Below are positions 17,732-25,798 of a DNA stretch of 64,000 nt, in pieces. The notes under the pieces are model-generated. The model saw only the letters and a program-made list of their open reading frames with translations, did no database searches and had not been told where the DNA came from. Numbering within the stretch: position 1 is the stretch's first letter; each line of letters opens with the position of its first letter. The translations under genes and the position numbers were made by a program. Source of the stretch: Acidovorax sp. KKS102 (GTDB lineage Bacteria > Pseudomonadota > Gammaproteobacteria > Burkholderiales > Burkholderiaceae_C); contig NC_018708.1 in NCBI RefSeq assembly GCF_000302535.1, positions 496,001-560,000 of the forward strand, in the 5' to 3' direction.

Positions 17732-18145
17732 ATGGATATTTCCAGTTTTGACGACCTGCTGCAGGCTGCACGCATGCAGCCCGAGCCACAGCGCCTGCTG
17801 TTCGTCTTCGCGGCGGTGGAACTGCCCGACGACGCCACCCCGGCGCAGCGTGCGCGCTACGAGGCCGGCCAGGGCGGTGCCCTGGTGCCGCTGATGTGTG
17901 TGGACAAGACGCCGCAGGAGCTGGCATCGTTTGACGCGCTGGTGGCCGAGGCCCGCCAGTTCACCGCCCCAGGCCACGACTGGGCCATCGTGTTTGCGGC
18001 GGCGATGTCCGGCACGCTGAACAAGCCGCCCACCAGTGCCGACGCCGAGGCGCCCTTGCAGCGCATGGTGGATGCCATCAAGGGCGGTGCGCATGGGGCG
18101 TTCATTCCGTTCGACCGCCGGGGCCACCCTGTGCGGTTTGGCTGA
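17732..18145 (+). CDS. uncharacterised conserved small protein next to nrdJ
   Basis: 137 residues, no signal peptide, no membrane helix. Visible features are an N-terminal helix (D-D-L-L-Q-A-A-R), a beta strand L-L-F-V-F-A-A-V-E-L, a V-P-L-M-C-V-D-K-T block with the only cysteine, a second strand W-A-I-V-F-A-A-A-M, and a conserved-looking C terminus G-A-F-I-P-F-D-R-R-G. I recall relatives in betaproteobacteria carrying the label ribonucleotide reductase subunit alpha, but nothing in this sequence resembles a reductase; the label probably reflects its neighbour nrdJ. The ATG at 17732 is preferred to a TTG at 17717. Confidence 0.7.
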   Translation: MDISSFDDLLQAARMQPEPQRLLFVFAAVELPDDATPAQRARYEAGQGGALVPLMCVDKTPQELASFDALVAEARQFTAPGHDWAIVFAAAMSGTLNKPPTSADAEAPLQRMVDAIKGGAHGAFIPFDRRGHPVRFG

Positions 18146-18153
18146 ATCGGGCC

Positions 18154-18750
18154 ATGACACGCGCCATGACACCGGCTTCCGTACCTGCGTCCGCACCCGC
18201 ATCTGCTGCAGCGCCACGGCATCTGCCTGGCTTCAGCGCGCCTGCCGTGGGCTTTGAGCAGCCTTTTGCCATGCTGGAGGCTTGCCACGAGCGCGTGCAG
18301 CGCACGCTGGGGTTGCTGGGTCGCTTGCGGGAGCATGTGCGAAAGCAAGGGGTGGACGACGATGCCCGCCAGGCCGCGCGCGATGTGCTTCGGTACTTTG
18401 ACATCGCGGCGCCGCTGCACCACCAGGACGAAGAGCTGCATGTGTTCCCCCTGTTGTTGGCCCAGGCCACGCCCGAGGTCCAGGCGCTGGTCACCCGCCT
18501 TCAGCAGGACCACGTGGCCATGACCGCCGACTGGGCGGCGGCCCGCGCCGGGCTGCAAGCCTTGCTGGACGAAAACGCGACCGGCTTCACGCCCCAGGAC
18601 GAGGCCGCGCTGGACCGTTTTGCCATGCGGTATGACGCCCACATCGCCGCCGAAGAAGGCATGGCCTACCCCGCCGCTGCCGCTTTGCTGCCGCCTGCCG
18701 CCCTGGAGGTGATGGGGCGTGAGATGGCAGCGCGGCGGGGTGCTGCCTGA
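18154..18750 (+). CDS. hemerythrin-like (HHE) domain protein
   Basis: 198 residues. After an Ala/Pro-rich start, a four-helix HHE cation-binding bundle is suggested by spaced His/Glu: C-H-E-R near residue 48, H-H-Q-D-E-E-L-H near 88-95, Q-Q-D-H near 114 and Y-D-A-H-I-A-A-E-E near 165-173. Such proteins bind a di-iron centre and are often linked to oxygen, nitric oxide or iron-sulfur repair. It begins eight bases after the previous stop, so the two are likely cotranscribed. A nitrosative-stress role next to nitrate respiration is a reasonable but unproven reading. Confidence 0.82.
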   Translation: MTRAMTPASVPASAPASAAAPRHLPGFSAPAVGFEQPFAMLEACHERVQRTLGLLGRLREHVRKQGVDDDARQAARDVLRYFDIAAPLHHQDEELHVFPLLLAQATPEVQALVTRLQQDHVAMTADWAAARAGLQALLDENATGFTPQDEAALDRFAMRYDAHIAAEEGMAYPAAAALLPPAALEVMGREMAARRGAA

Positions 18751-18752
18751 TT

Positions 18753-18818
18753 GCTATTAAAAATATAGCTGCTTGGGCATATTCGACTAGCGCATCAGGC
18801 CGCTGGGGCTGAAATTTT
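18753..18818 (+). repeat. dispersed short intergenic repeat (TAGCTGCT family), copy 1
   Basis: About 66 bases containing ATAGCTGCTT, GCATATTCGACTAGCGCAT and a trailing AAATTTT. It aligns without gaps over the core to the copy at 24162-24226 (reverse strand) and resembles those at 31469, 39737 and 46174. AT-rich ends around a GC-rich core distinguish it from the surrounding DNA. Confidence 0.6.
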
Positions 18819-18981
18819 GCTGTTTGCCACCCGTCAGGGCGCCTGAGCACCCGGTGCAAGGTGGCCGTTGCCCGGTGGCGATGCCTGCCGTTCCGTCTGG
18901 GCAGCGCCTGCACGGCGGCCAGGGCGGTAGGTCGCGCGATACTGCGGGGTTGCGCGCGCCTCCCGCCGCGCCCGTCTGTCC

Positions 18982-18997
18982 GCCTGCCTGCCTGCCT
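18982..18997 (+). repeat. tetranucleotide repeat (GCCT)4
   Basis: Four tandem GCCT units 12 bases before the chosen start of the AbrB-type gene. Short tetranucleotide runs can slip, but four units is few and the repeat lies outside the likely coding region. Confidence 0.6.
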
Positions 18998-19009
18998 GTC
19001 GTTCTCCGT

Positions 19010-20092
19010 ATGCGCCCCCTTTTCATTGTTCGCACCGTGGCCACCCTGGCCCTGGCATGGGCCGCTGCTGCTGCCTGTGTGGCCCTGCAGACCCCGCTGC
19101 CCTGGATGATCGGCCCGCTGTTGGCCACCTCCGTCGTGTCGATGGCCGGCGGCCCCACCGAAAGCTGGGGCCCGCTGCGCAATGCCGGGCAATGGACCAT
19201 TGGCGCCGCCCTGGGCCTGTATTTCACGCCCCAGGTGGTGGCGCTGATTGGGGGGCTGTGGTGGGCCATCGTGCTGGGCATTGTGTGGGCGCTGTTCCTG
19301 GGCTGGCTGTTTGGCGCCTGGCTCTACCGCGTGCACGCGCCGCGCATGCACGGGGTTCCGGCACCGATGCTGCGCGCCACCAGCTACTTTGCCGGCGCGA
19401 TTGGTGCGGCGTCCGAGATGACCTTGTTGTCCGAGCGCGAAAACGCGCGCACCGACCTGGTGGCCGCCAGCCACAGCCTGCGGCTGCTCATCGTCACGGT
19501 GACCATTCCGTTTGCGCTGCAGTTCAGCGGCCTGCACGGCCTTGATATCCTGCCGCCCACGCTGCGGGTGGTGAACTGGCCGGGGCTGGCGCTGATGGCG
19601 CTGCTGACCGGGGCCGGGGCGCTGCTGATGGACCGGCTGGGCCGCGCCAACCCGTGGTTCATGGGGGCGATGCTCGTGTCCATGGGCCTGACCATGGCGG
19701 GCCAAAGCCTGTCGGCGGTGCCCCAGGGCATGGTTAACGCCGCGCAGCTCGTGATCGGGGTGAGCCTGGGTGTGCGGTTTCGCGCGGAGTTCTTGCACAC
19801 CGCGCCGCGTTGGCTGGCGTCGGTGGCGCTGGGCACCGTGGGGCTGATGGGCGTGTGCGCCCTGTTCGCCGGTGCCCTGGCCTGGGCCACGGGGCTGCCC
19901 TGGGTCACCTTGTTGCTGGGCACCTCGCCCGGCGGCATCACCGAGATGGCCATCACGGCCAAAGTGCTTCAACTGGGCGTACCGGTAGTGACGGCGTTCC
20001 AGGTGTGCCGACTGATTGCGGTGCTGATGCTGGTGGACCCGCTGTACCGGCGGATCTATCCGTCCAGCGCACCCGAAGGTGCGCTGGGCTGA
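19010..20092 (+). CDS. AbrB family membrane protein (PF05145-like)
   Basis: Hydrophobic protein of 360 residues with about ten membrane helices in two repeats, each with the family motif around P-W-M-I-G-P-L-L-A-T and N-P-W-F-M-G-A-M-L. The C-terminal half shows G-T-S-P-G-G-I-T-E-M-A-I-T-A-K, characteristic of this family (often mislabelled ammonia monooxygenase or AbrB regulator). Transport or regulation has been suggested; the true role is unknown. The start at 19010 (M-R-P-L-F-I-V-R) is chosen because the 62 open codons upstream are Pro/Arg-rich without family character. Confidence 0.8.
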   Translation: MRPLFIVRTVATLALAWAAAAACVALQTPLPWMIGPLLATSVVSMAGGPTESWGPLRNAGQWTIGAALGLYFTPQVVALIGGLWWAIVLGIVWALFLGWLFGAWLYRVHAPRMHGVPAPMLRATSYFAGAIGAASEMTLLSERENARTDLVAASHSLRLLIVTVTIPFALQFSGLHGLDILPPTLRVVNWPGLALMALLTGAGALLMDRLGRANPWFMGAMLVSMGLTMAGQSLSAVPQGMVNAAQLVIGVSLGVRFRAEFLHTAPRWLASVALGTVGLMGVCALFAGALAWATGLPWVTLLLGTSPGGITEMAITAKVLQLGVPVVTAFQVCRLIAVLMLVDPLYRRIYPSSAPEGALG

Positions 20093-20119
20093 GTTAACGC
20101 GCGGGCCTCGGACGTGGCG

Positions 20120-20419
20120 TCAGTGCACCACCACCGGGTGTTGTGCCAGGCCCGCGTAGCGGTCCAGCGCGTCTTCCACTTCTTCCTGGGTCGGGGTTTC
20201 GCGCTGCCAGGCCAGGATCTGCTCCTGGAACATCTCGGCCCAGGAGCCGTCCAGGTACACCTCCTTGCCGGAGCGCTTGTCCACGATCTCGAAGCCGTGG
20301 CGTGCAAGCTGGGGAACGGCGGGGGCAGTGTCGTTGAGCGCCTGGGTGCTCTTTTTCTCCACGGCGTCGGGCAGCATATGGACCACCACGAAGGATTCTG
20401 AGTCGTAGAGCATGTGCAT
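20120..20419 (-). CDS. DUF3567 family protein
   Basis: 99 residues, soluble, convergent with the AbrB-type gene 27 bases away. It matches the DUF3567 pattern: M-H-M-L-Y-D-S-E-S-F-x-V-V at the start and G-F-E-I-V-D-K-R-S-G-K-E-V-Y-L-D-G in the middle, then an acidic helical end. The family is typical of Burkholderiales and has no known function. The ATG at 20419 is preferred over one 18 codons upstream because the family begins there and AAGGGGAA precedes it. Confidence 0.82.
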   Translation of the reverse strand: MHMLYDSESFVVVHMLPDAVEKKSTQALNDTAPAVPQLARHGFEIVDKRSGKEVYLDGSWAEMFQEQILAWQRETPTQEEVEDALDRYAGLAQHPVVVH

Positions 20420-20479
20420 CGTGTTCCCCTTGTCGATATAAACGTCAGATGACAGCGGGTGCGCAGAGTTCAAGGGCTT

Positions 20480-20749
20480 AGAACCTGTTCAAAGTCTTTT
20501 TGGAGATTGCATTGGAGTGCAATCGGGATGAGTGAACGCTTCGGATGCGCCGCATGGGCTCGTGCCCATGCAAGCAGCCGGGGCGTCCAATCGCCCGATT
20601 TCACTCCAACCCTTCGGGCAAGTCCCTTGCCGGGCGGTCTGCGGCGTTGCGGCGCTTGTGGATAGCAGGGCTATCGACTGCGCCCCGCGCCTTGCATCCC
20701 ATCCCGGCAAGGGACTTGTGCAACTCAAAAAAGACTTTGAACAGGTTCT
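20480..20749. mobile_element. MITE-like 270-bp element with 22-bp terminal inverted repeats
   Basis: The 469-base gap between DUF3567 and DUF3108 holds this element. Ends at 20480-20501 (starting AGAACCTGTTCAAAG) and 20728-20749 are perfect inverted copies over 22 bases. Inside lies a second perfect 16-base inverted pair (20619-20634 CAAGTCCCTTGCCGGG and 20703-20718), plus hairpins at 20505-20524 (7-base arms) and 20552-20571 (8-base arms, TCGT loop). No transposase and no convincing gene are present, and no target duplication is obvious. The remainder of the gap (20750-20888) shows no clear feature. Confidence 0.6.
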
Positions 20750-20888
20750 TGGGTAAACCACGGTTTTTGTCCCCTGCTGCGTTGCAGTATTTCATGAAAA
20801 ACGGGGCACGCCAGGTTCGTGGGGCTTTTTTGCCCGGATGGCGCTTGGGCGCAACACTCCGTGCAGCGCAAGCGATCGCAGGCAATGC

Positions 20889-22064
20889 TCAGGGCGGGCC
20901 GCTGGCACGCAGCAGCAGGTCGGCGAAATCGCCGTTGGCCTGGGTGAGCTTGATGCGCACGGGCAGGTAGCCCAGCCCCGGGGCCACCCAGAGTTCGGCC
21001 TTCTGGTCGTAGTCCTTGCGGGGCAGGCGCAGCAGCTTGAGGGCGGGCGTGGGCCCGGCGGGCAGGTCCAGGGTTTCGGGGCCTTCCACGGTGAAGGTCC
21101 AGCGGTCGGCACTGCGGGCGCTCACCGTGGTCAGCGTGATCTGGGTGCCAGGCACAAATCGGCCCGGGTCTGCGGCCAGCATCGCGCCCAGCTGGATGAA
21201 CAGGCTCAGGCGGTCCTGCACGCCGGGGCCTGCCGCCGCGTCGGGCGTGTTGGCGCTGAAGGTGACGCGGCCCTTGGCGTAGTCAAAATGCGCGGCCTGC
21301 TCGCTGCGGGATTTGTCGGAGAACTTCTCGGGCAGCAGTCCTTGCTCCGTGACCGTGCCGACGCTGCGCTGCGTGCGTGTGCCCACCAGAAAGGCGCTGA
21401 TCTCCTGGCGCGCCTCGTAGCGGTTGCCGTCGTGCTGCCACAGCAGCTCGGCCCGGGCGCTGTAGGCGAACTTTTTGGCCTGGCCGCTCACATCAAACGT
21501 GAGGCGTGTGGGGGCGGGTATGCGCACGGGCGGTGGTGGGGTGCTGGCGCTGCGGCCGGTACCTCCGGGCGGGCGGATGTCCACGCCCGTGCCGGTTTGG
21601 GTGTCCTCGGTGGCCGGCTCTGCAGGGGCGGCTGGAGCCGATGCTGCATGGGCGGCTGGAGCCGAGGCTGCAGGTGCGGGCACCGGAGCGGCGTCGTTGG
21701 CAGGCGCCTCAGGGGTTGCGCTGGCCACGGTGGTTGCTGCGCCAGTGTCTGCAGGCGCCTCGGCCTCTGCGACGGGAGCCGCTGTCGGTGCGGGTTCGGG
21801 ACGGTCCTGGGCTGCAGGGGCTGGGGGGCGCTTGGGGGAAGGCGCCTTTTTGCGGGGCGGAGGTTGCGGTGCGGCAACCGGCACGGCAGTCACGCCGGGA
21901 GGTGCAACGGTTGGTGGGGGCGGCGCGGGTGCGATGCTGCGTGTGCTGAACACTTGGCGGGACGGCTGCGCGGGGCTGTCCCAGGCCAGGGGCACGCCGC
22001 TGAGCACCAGCCAGTGCAGGGCCAGCACCAGGGCCGTGATGAAAACCAGCGCGCGCCGTGGCAT
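20889..22064 (-). CDS. DUF3108 domain protein, membrane-anchored with Pro/Ala-rich linker
   Basis: 391 residues. One N-terminal hydrophobic helix (about 6-25) probably anchors it in the inner membrane. A long Pro/Ala/Thr linker (about 40-165), TonB-like in composition, spans the periplasm. The C-terminal half is the DUF3108 beta-rich domain (starting F-D-V-S-G-Q-A-K-K-F-A-Y-S-A-R-A-E-L-L-W and ending G-L-G-Y-L-P-V-R-I-K-L-T-Q). Function unknown; the family is thought to be periplasmic or outer-membrane related. It lies 23 bases after the IclR gene on the same strand. Confidence 0.8.
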   Translation of the reverse strand: MPRRALVFITALVLALHWLVLSGVPLAWDSPAQPSRQVFSTRSIAPAPPPPTVAPPGVTAVPVAAPQPPPRKKAPSPKRPPAPAAQDRPEPAPTAAPVAEAEAPADTGAATTVASATPEAPANDAAPVPAPAASAPAAHAASAPAAPAEPATEDTQTGTGVDIRPPGGTGRSASTPPPPVRIPAPTRLTFDVSGQAKKFAYSARAELLWQHDGNRYEARQEISAFLVGTRTQRSVGTVTEQGLLPEKFSDKSRSEQAAHFDYAKGRVTFSANTPDAAAGPGVQDRLSLFIQLGAMLAADPGRFVPGTQITLTTVSARSADRWTFTVEGPETLDLPAGPTPALKLLRLPRKDYDQKAELWVAPGLGYLPVRIKLTQANGDFADLLLRASGPP

Positions 22065-22087
22065 CTTGTCCGTGCGTGGCGGGGCCG

Positions 22088-22870
22088 TCAGGCGCTGCCC
22101 GCGCCCAGGTCGCTGGACAGCTGGGCCGCCGCCGCGCGCAGCGGTGCATCAATGGCGCCGCCCCACTCGGGGTCGAAGGTGGCGATGGAGCCCAGCGTGG
22201 TGATGCCCAGCTCCAGGTGGCCGTCGGCGTCGAACACCGGGGCGCAGAAAGCGACGATGCCGGGCAGCAGCGTGTCCACCACGCGGGCGGCGCCGCGCTC
22301 GCGCACCTCGGCCAGCAGGGTATTCACTTCGGCCATGGTGGCGGGTAGGTCGGTGCGGCGCATCTTCACGGCGCGGGCCAGTTCTTCTTTCAGCAGCGGC
22401 GCCACCACCTCGGGCGACATGAAGGCCGCAAAACACCGGCCCGTGGCCGACGACAGCAGCGGCATCACGTCGCCCAGGCGCAGGTTGGCGGTGACGGCCT
22501 GGGGCGATTCCTCCCAGTGCACGATGGTGGGGCCATGGTTGCCCCACACGGCCAGTGCCAGCGTGTGGCCGATGGTTTCCATCAGTGCCGGCATGCGCTC
22601 GCGGGCCAGGCGCACGCCATCGAGCCGCGTCAGCGACGCCAGCCCCAGCTTGAGTGCGGCCGGGCCCAGGTCATAGCGCGCGGTGCGCGGGTCTTGCGTG
22701 ACCAGGCCCAGACGCTGAAAGCTCACCAGATACCGGTGCGCCTTGGCCGCGCTCATGCCCGCCGAGGCGGCCACATCCTTGAGCATCAGCGGCCCGCGCG
22801 AGCGGGTCAGCCCCTCCAGCAGGGCAAAACCCACCTCGACCGATTGAATTCCTGCACGTTCTTTGTCCAT
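22088..22870 (-). CDS. IclR family transcriptional regulator
   Basis: 260 residues: N-terminal winged helix-turn-helix (about 8-65, with L-M-L-K-D-V-A-A-S-A-G and the recognition helix S-A-A-K-A-H-R-Y-L) and a C-terminal IclR ligand-binding domain (about 80-250; S-S-A-T-G-R-C-F-A-A-F near 140). The gene is divergent from the FAH-family hydrolase and Bug receptor, which it probably controls. A second in-frame ATG lies two codons upstream (22876). An imperfect palindrome TTTA-GT-TAAA at 22895-22904 is a possible operator. Confidence 0.88.
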   Translation of the reverse strand: MDKERAGIQSVEVGFALLEGLTRSRGPLMLKDVAASAGMSAAKAHRYLVSFQRLGLVTQDPRTARYDLGPAALKLGLASLTRLDGVRLARERMPALMETIGHTLALAVWGNHGPTIVHWEESPQAVTANLRLGDVMPLLSSATGRCFAAFMSPEVVAPLLKEELARAVKMRRTDLPATMAEVNTLLAEVRERGAARVVDTLLPGIVAFCAPVFDADGHLELGITTLGSIATFDPEWGGAIDAPLRAAAAQLSSDLGAGSA

Positions 22871-22936
22871 GTGCACTAAAATTTGCGAGTTTTGTTTAGT
22901 TAAATCAATTTACCCAAGCGTAATTATCGCTAGGGG

Positions 22937-23091
22937 TGGCCTGCATAACCCTCGCGGGTTGGTGGTAGTGTGGATCGGGATGGGCCGCAAGGCATCTTTT
23001 TGCAGCCAATAGCCCAGCTATTGGCAAGAAAAGCAACGCAGCGGACCGCCCGAGCCTCGCTATCACCGACCGCAGGGAGTTATGCAGGCCA
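22937..23091. repeat. 155-bp inverted-repeat element in the IclR/FAH intergenic region
   Basis: Bounded by 13-base perfect inverted repeats TGGCCTGCATAAC (22937-22949) and GTTATGCAGGCCA (23079-23091). The centre holds a strong hairpin, GCCAATAGC (23005-23013) and GCTATTGGC (23017-23025) with a 3-base loop. It ends 46 bases before the FAH gene. No coding potential was seen. It may be a small non-autonomous mobile element or a structured leader. Confidence 0.5.
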
Positions 23092-23137
23092 TCCGTAGGG
23101 TGCCCATCAACCCTTCTGAGACAAAGGTCCTGCCACC

Positions 23138-24148
23138 ATGAAACTCGCTACCTACAAAGACGGCTCGCGCGACGGCCAACTGGTTGTCGTCTCCCGCGAC
23201 CTGGGCACGGCCCATTATGCGACCGGCATTGCCAGCAAGATGCAGCAGGTGCTGGACGACTGGGGCTTCCTGTCGCCCCAGCTGCAGGACCTGTACGACC
23301 AGCTCAACAGCGGCCGCGCACGCCACGCTTTCCCCTTCGACCCGGCCCAATGCATGGCACCGCTGCCCCGCGCCTACCAGTGGGCTGACGGGTCTGCGTA
23401 CATCAACCACGTCGAACTGGTGCGGAAAGCGCGCAACTCCGAAGTGCCCGAAAGCTTCTATACCGACCCGCTGATGTACCAGGGCGGCAGCGACGACTTC
23501 ATCGGCCCCTGCGACGACGTGGTAGTGCCCAGCGAGGCGATGGGCATCGATTTCGAGGCCGAGATCGCCGTCATCACCGGCGACGTGAAGATGGGCACCA
23601 ATGCCGACCAGGCGCTGGACGGCATCCGCCTGGTGATGATTGCCAACGACGTGAGCCTGCGCAACCTGATCCCGGCCGAGCTGGCCAAGGGCTTTGGCTT
23701 CTTCCAGAGCAAGCCCGCCACCGCCTTCGGCCCCGTGGCCGTCACACTGGACGAGCTGGGCGACGCCTGGGACCACGGCCGCGTCAACCTCACCGTGCAG
23801 TCCACCTGGAACGGCCGCAAGGTCGGCATGTGCGACGCGGGGCCTGAAATGACCTTCCACTTCGGCCAGCTCATTGCCCACATCGCCAAGACGCGCAACG
23901 TGCGCGCCGGCTCCATCGTGGGCAGCGGCACCGTCAGCAACAAAGGCGTGGAGCAGAACGGCCGCATGGAATGGCCCAAGGGCTACAGCTGCATCGCCGA
24001 AAAACGCTGCATCGAAACCATCCAGGACGGCAAGCCCAGCACCGAGTTCATGAAGTTCGGCGACACCATCCGCATCGAGGTGAAGGGCAAAGACGGCGCT
24101 AGCATCTTCGGTGCCATCGACCAGACCATTGCCGCACCGGCCGCCTGA
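23138..24148 (+). CDS. fumarylacetoacetate hydrolase (FAH) family protein
   Basis: 336 residues, cytoplasmic. The FAH catalytic domain fills the C-terminal two thirds, with the metal-binding acidic set in G-I-D-F-E-A-E-I-A-V-I near residues 145-155 and D-V-S-L-R-N around 172, and S-G-T-V-S-N-K-G near 270. The N-terminal part resembles the FAA_hydrolase_N extension. It probably cleaves a C-C bond in a diketo or aromatic-ring product. It sits beside an IclR regulator and upstream of a Bug-type receptor, an arrangement common for aromatic or organic acid catabolism in this group. The exact substrate is unknown. Confidence 0.85.
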   Translation: MKLATYKDGSRDGQLVVVSRDLGTAHYATGIASKMQQVLDDWGFLSPQLQDLYDQLNSGRARHAFPFDPAQCMAPLPRAYQWADGSAYINHVELVRKARNSEVPESFYTDPLMYQGGSDDFIGPCDDVVVPSEAMGIDFEAEIAVITGDVKMGTNADQALDGIRLVMIANDVSLRNLIPAELAKGFGFFQSKPATAFGPVAVTLDELGDAWDHGRVNLTVQSTWNGRKVGMCDAGPEMTFHFGQLIAHIAKTRNVRAGSIVGSGTVSNKGVEQNGRMEWPKGYSCIAEKRCIETIQDGKPSTEFMKFGDTIRIEVKGKDGASIFGAIDQTIAAPAA

Positions 24149-24161
24149 GGCCGCGCAGCGC

Positions 24162-24226
24162 AAAATCTGAATAAAACCGGCTGCATGCGCTAGTTGAATA
24201 TGCGCTAGCAGCTATCAAATTCATAG
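24162..24226 (-). repeat. dispersed short intergenic repeat (TAGCTGCT family), copy 2
   Basis: On the minus strand it reads ATAGCTGCTAGCGCATATTC then ACTAGCGCATGCAGCC and a T-rich tail, aligning closely with the copy at 18753-18818. It occupies most of the leader of the downstream receptor gene but leaves its AAGGAG site (24231-24236) free. Confidence 0.65.
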
Positions 24227-24244
24227 TATCAAGGAGACAACCCC

Positions 24245-25222
24245 ATGCAACGCCGTACCCTCTTGTCCGCCCTGGCCGCCGCAGGCGCCACCACCGCCGC
24301 GCCCTGGGCCGCCGCCCAGTCCGCCTGGCCCGACCAGCCCCTGCGCTGGGTGGTGCCGTACCCCGCCGGTGGCGGCACCGACGTGCTGGCCCGCACCGTG
24401 GCCGAGGCCATGCGCCAGACCCTGGGTCAGCAGATCGTGGTGGACAACCGCCCCGGCGCGTCCACCAACATCGGCGGCCAGATGGTGGCCACCGCCAAGC
24501 CCGACGGCAACACCTTCATGTCGGCCGACAACGCCATCCTGGCCTACAACGAACACCTGTTCACCAAGCTGCCGTTCAACCCCGAAAAGGACTTCACCTA
24601 CGTGGGCGGCATCAGCCGCTTTCCGCTGGCACTGGTGGTGAACCCTGCGTTTGAAGCCAAGACGGTGAAAGAGTTTCTGGCCTACGCGCGCGCCAACCCC
24701 GGCAAGCTCAACTACGCCTCGCCGGGCAATGGCTCGCCACACCATCTGGCAATGGAGATGTTCAAGAACCGCACCAAGACCTTCCTCACCCACATCCCCT
24801 ACCGTGGCGCCGCGCCCGCGCTGCAGGATGTGATGGGTGGCCAGGTGCCCTGCATGTTCCTGGACCTGGCCGCCGGCCTGCCCGTGATCACCTCGGGCAA
24901 GGTGCGAGCGCTGGCCATCGGCTCGGCCAAGCGCGTGGCCGCATTGCCCGACGTGCCCACGCTGGCCGAAGCCGGTGTGCCCAACACTGAGGTGTTCGCG
25001 TTCCAGGGCATCCTGGCGCCCGCCGGTCTGCCCGCTGCCATCACCACACGTTTGAACACCGACCTGAACAAGGCGCTCCTCAACCCCGCCGTGGTCAAGC
25101 GCATGGCCGACTTTGGGATGGAAGCCCTGCCCGGCACGCCCGAGCAGTTCCGCGCCATGGCACGCGCCGAGTCCAAGCGCTGGGGCGAGATCATCAAGGC
25201 GGCGGGTGTGAAACTCGACTGA
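24245..25222 (+). CDS. Bug family tripartite tricarboxylate transporter (TTT) solute receptor
   Basis: 325 residues with an N-terminal export signal (R-R-T-L-L-S-A-L then A-A-A-Q/S near residue 25), so periplasmic. The Bug-family core is clear: W-P-D-Q-P-L-R-W-V-V-P-Y-P-A-G-G-G-T-D at the mature start, the V-D-N-R-P-G-A-S-T-N-I-G motif, and Y-A-S-P-G-N-G-S-P-H-H-L. Such receptors bind small carboxylates or aromatics; no TTT membrane components are nearby, as is usual for this expanded family. Upstream FAH and IclR genes suggest the ligand is the substrate of that pathway. Confidence 0.9.
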   Translation: MQRRTLLSALAAAGATTAAPWAAAQSAWPDQPLRWVVPYPAGGGTDVLARTVAEAMRQTLGQQIVVDNRPGASTNIGGQMVATAKPDGNTFMSADNAILAYNEHLFTKLPFNPEKDFTYVGGISRFPLALVVNPAFEAKTVKEFLAYARANPGKLNYASPGNGSPHHLAMEMFKNRTKTFLTHIPYRGAAPALQDVMGGQVPCMFLDLAAGLPVITSGKVRALAIGSAKRVAALPDVPTLAEAGVPNTEVFAFQGILAPAGLPAAITTRLNTDLNKALLNPAVVKRMADFGMEALPGTPEQFRAMARAESKRWGEIIKAAGVKLD

Positions 25223-25225
25223 CCC

Positions 25226-25330
25226 CCTGAGCGGCTGCGCCGCTTCCCCCCACGGGGACGCACCCGGTGGCCTGGCAAAGCCAGTTCCACGGGGCGCACT
25301 CGCCTGGCGACGCGCCCTCTGCGGAGGGTG
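25226..25330. repeat. GC-rich hairpin-containing convergent intergenic segment
   Basis: The space between the converging receptor and VOC genes holds two compact hairpins: AGCGGC-TGC-GCCGCT near 25229 and CCCTC-TGC-GGAGGG near 25315. There are no T-runs for classic termination. The wording resembles GC-rich intergenic repeats seen often in this bacterial family, which I judge from memory only. Confidence 0.35.
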
Positions 25331-25342
25331 CAGCGGTGTTTC

Positions 25343-25756
25343 TTACTCCGGCATGTGGCACACCGCTTCGATGTTGTTGCCCTCGGGGTCGATGACAAAC
25401 GCGCCGTAGTAGTGCGCGTGGTAGTCGGGCCGCAGGCCCGGGGCTCCGTTGTCTTTGCCCCCGGCTTCCATGGCGGCGCGGTAGAAGGCATCGACCTGGG
25501 CCCGCGTGGTGGCCCGCCACGCCAGGTGGCAGCCCGTGGTGGCGGGCGGCCCGCCGTAGGGCGAGGGGCCGTCGATGAACCATACATCGGCCTTCTTACC
25601 GTCGGGCTCGGACGGCGCCGGGTAGGCAAAGCCCAGCATGTTCGAGCCGTAATTGCCTTCAAAACACAGGCTGTAGCCCAAAGGCGCGAGGGCGGCGGTG
25701 TAGAACGCCTTGGTGCGCGCGATGTCGGTGACGCGGAAGGTCATGTGGTCCAGCAT
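25343..25756 (-). CDS. VOC (glyoxalase/bleomycin-resistance) family protein
   Basis: 137 residues of the vicinal oxygen chelate fold. The first beta-alpha module begins M-L-D-H-M-T-F-R-V-T-D with metal-type H4, and the second ends with the typical Y-Y-G-A-F-V-I-D-P-E-G-N-N-I-E-A-V-C-H, where E is the usual metal ligand. Substrate unknown: small lactoylglutathione-lyase-like proteins are widespread. GAGGAG precedes the start. A LexA-like box lies 43 bases upstream of its ATG. Confidence 0.85.
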   Translation of the reverse strand: MLDHMTFRVTDIARTKAFYTAALAPLGYSLCFEGNYGSNMLGFAYPAPSEPDGKKADVWFIDGPSPYGGPPATTGCHLAWRATTRAQVDAFYRAAMEAGGKDNGAPGLRPDYHAHYYGAFVIDPEGNNIEAVCHMPE

Positions 25757-25798
25757 GGGAGGTCTCCTCGGGTTATGAGCCCCGTTTTATACCTGAAT

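Noticed and set aside
18824-19009. Long upstream start for the AbrB-type protein, with (GCCT)4 as a phase-variation tract
   Set aside because: The extension is Pro/Arg-rich without family features; four repeat units outside the coding region are weak evidence for switching.
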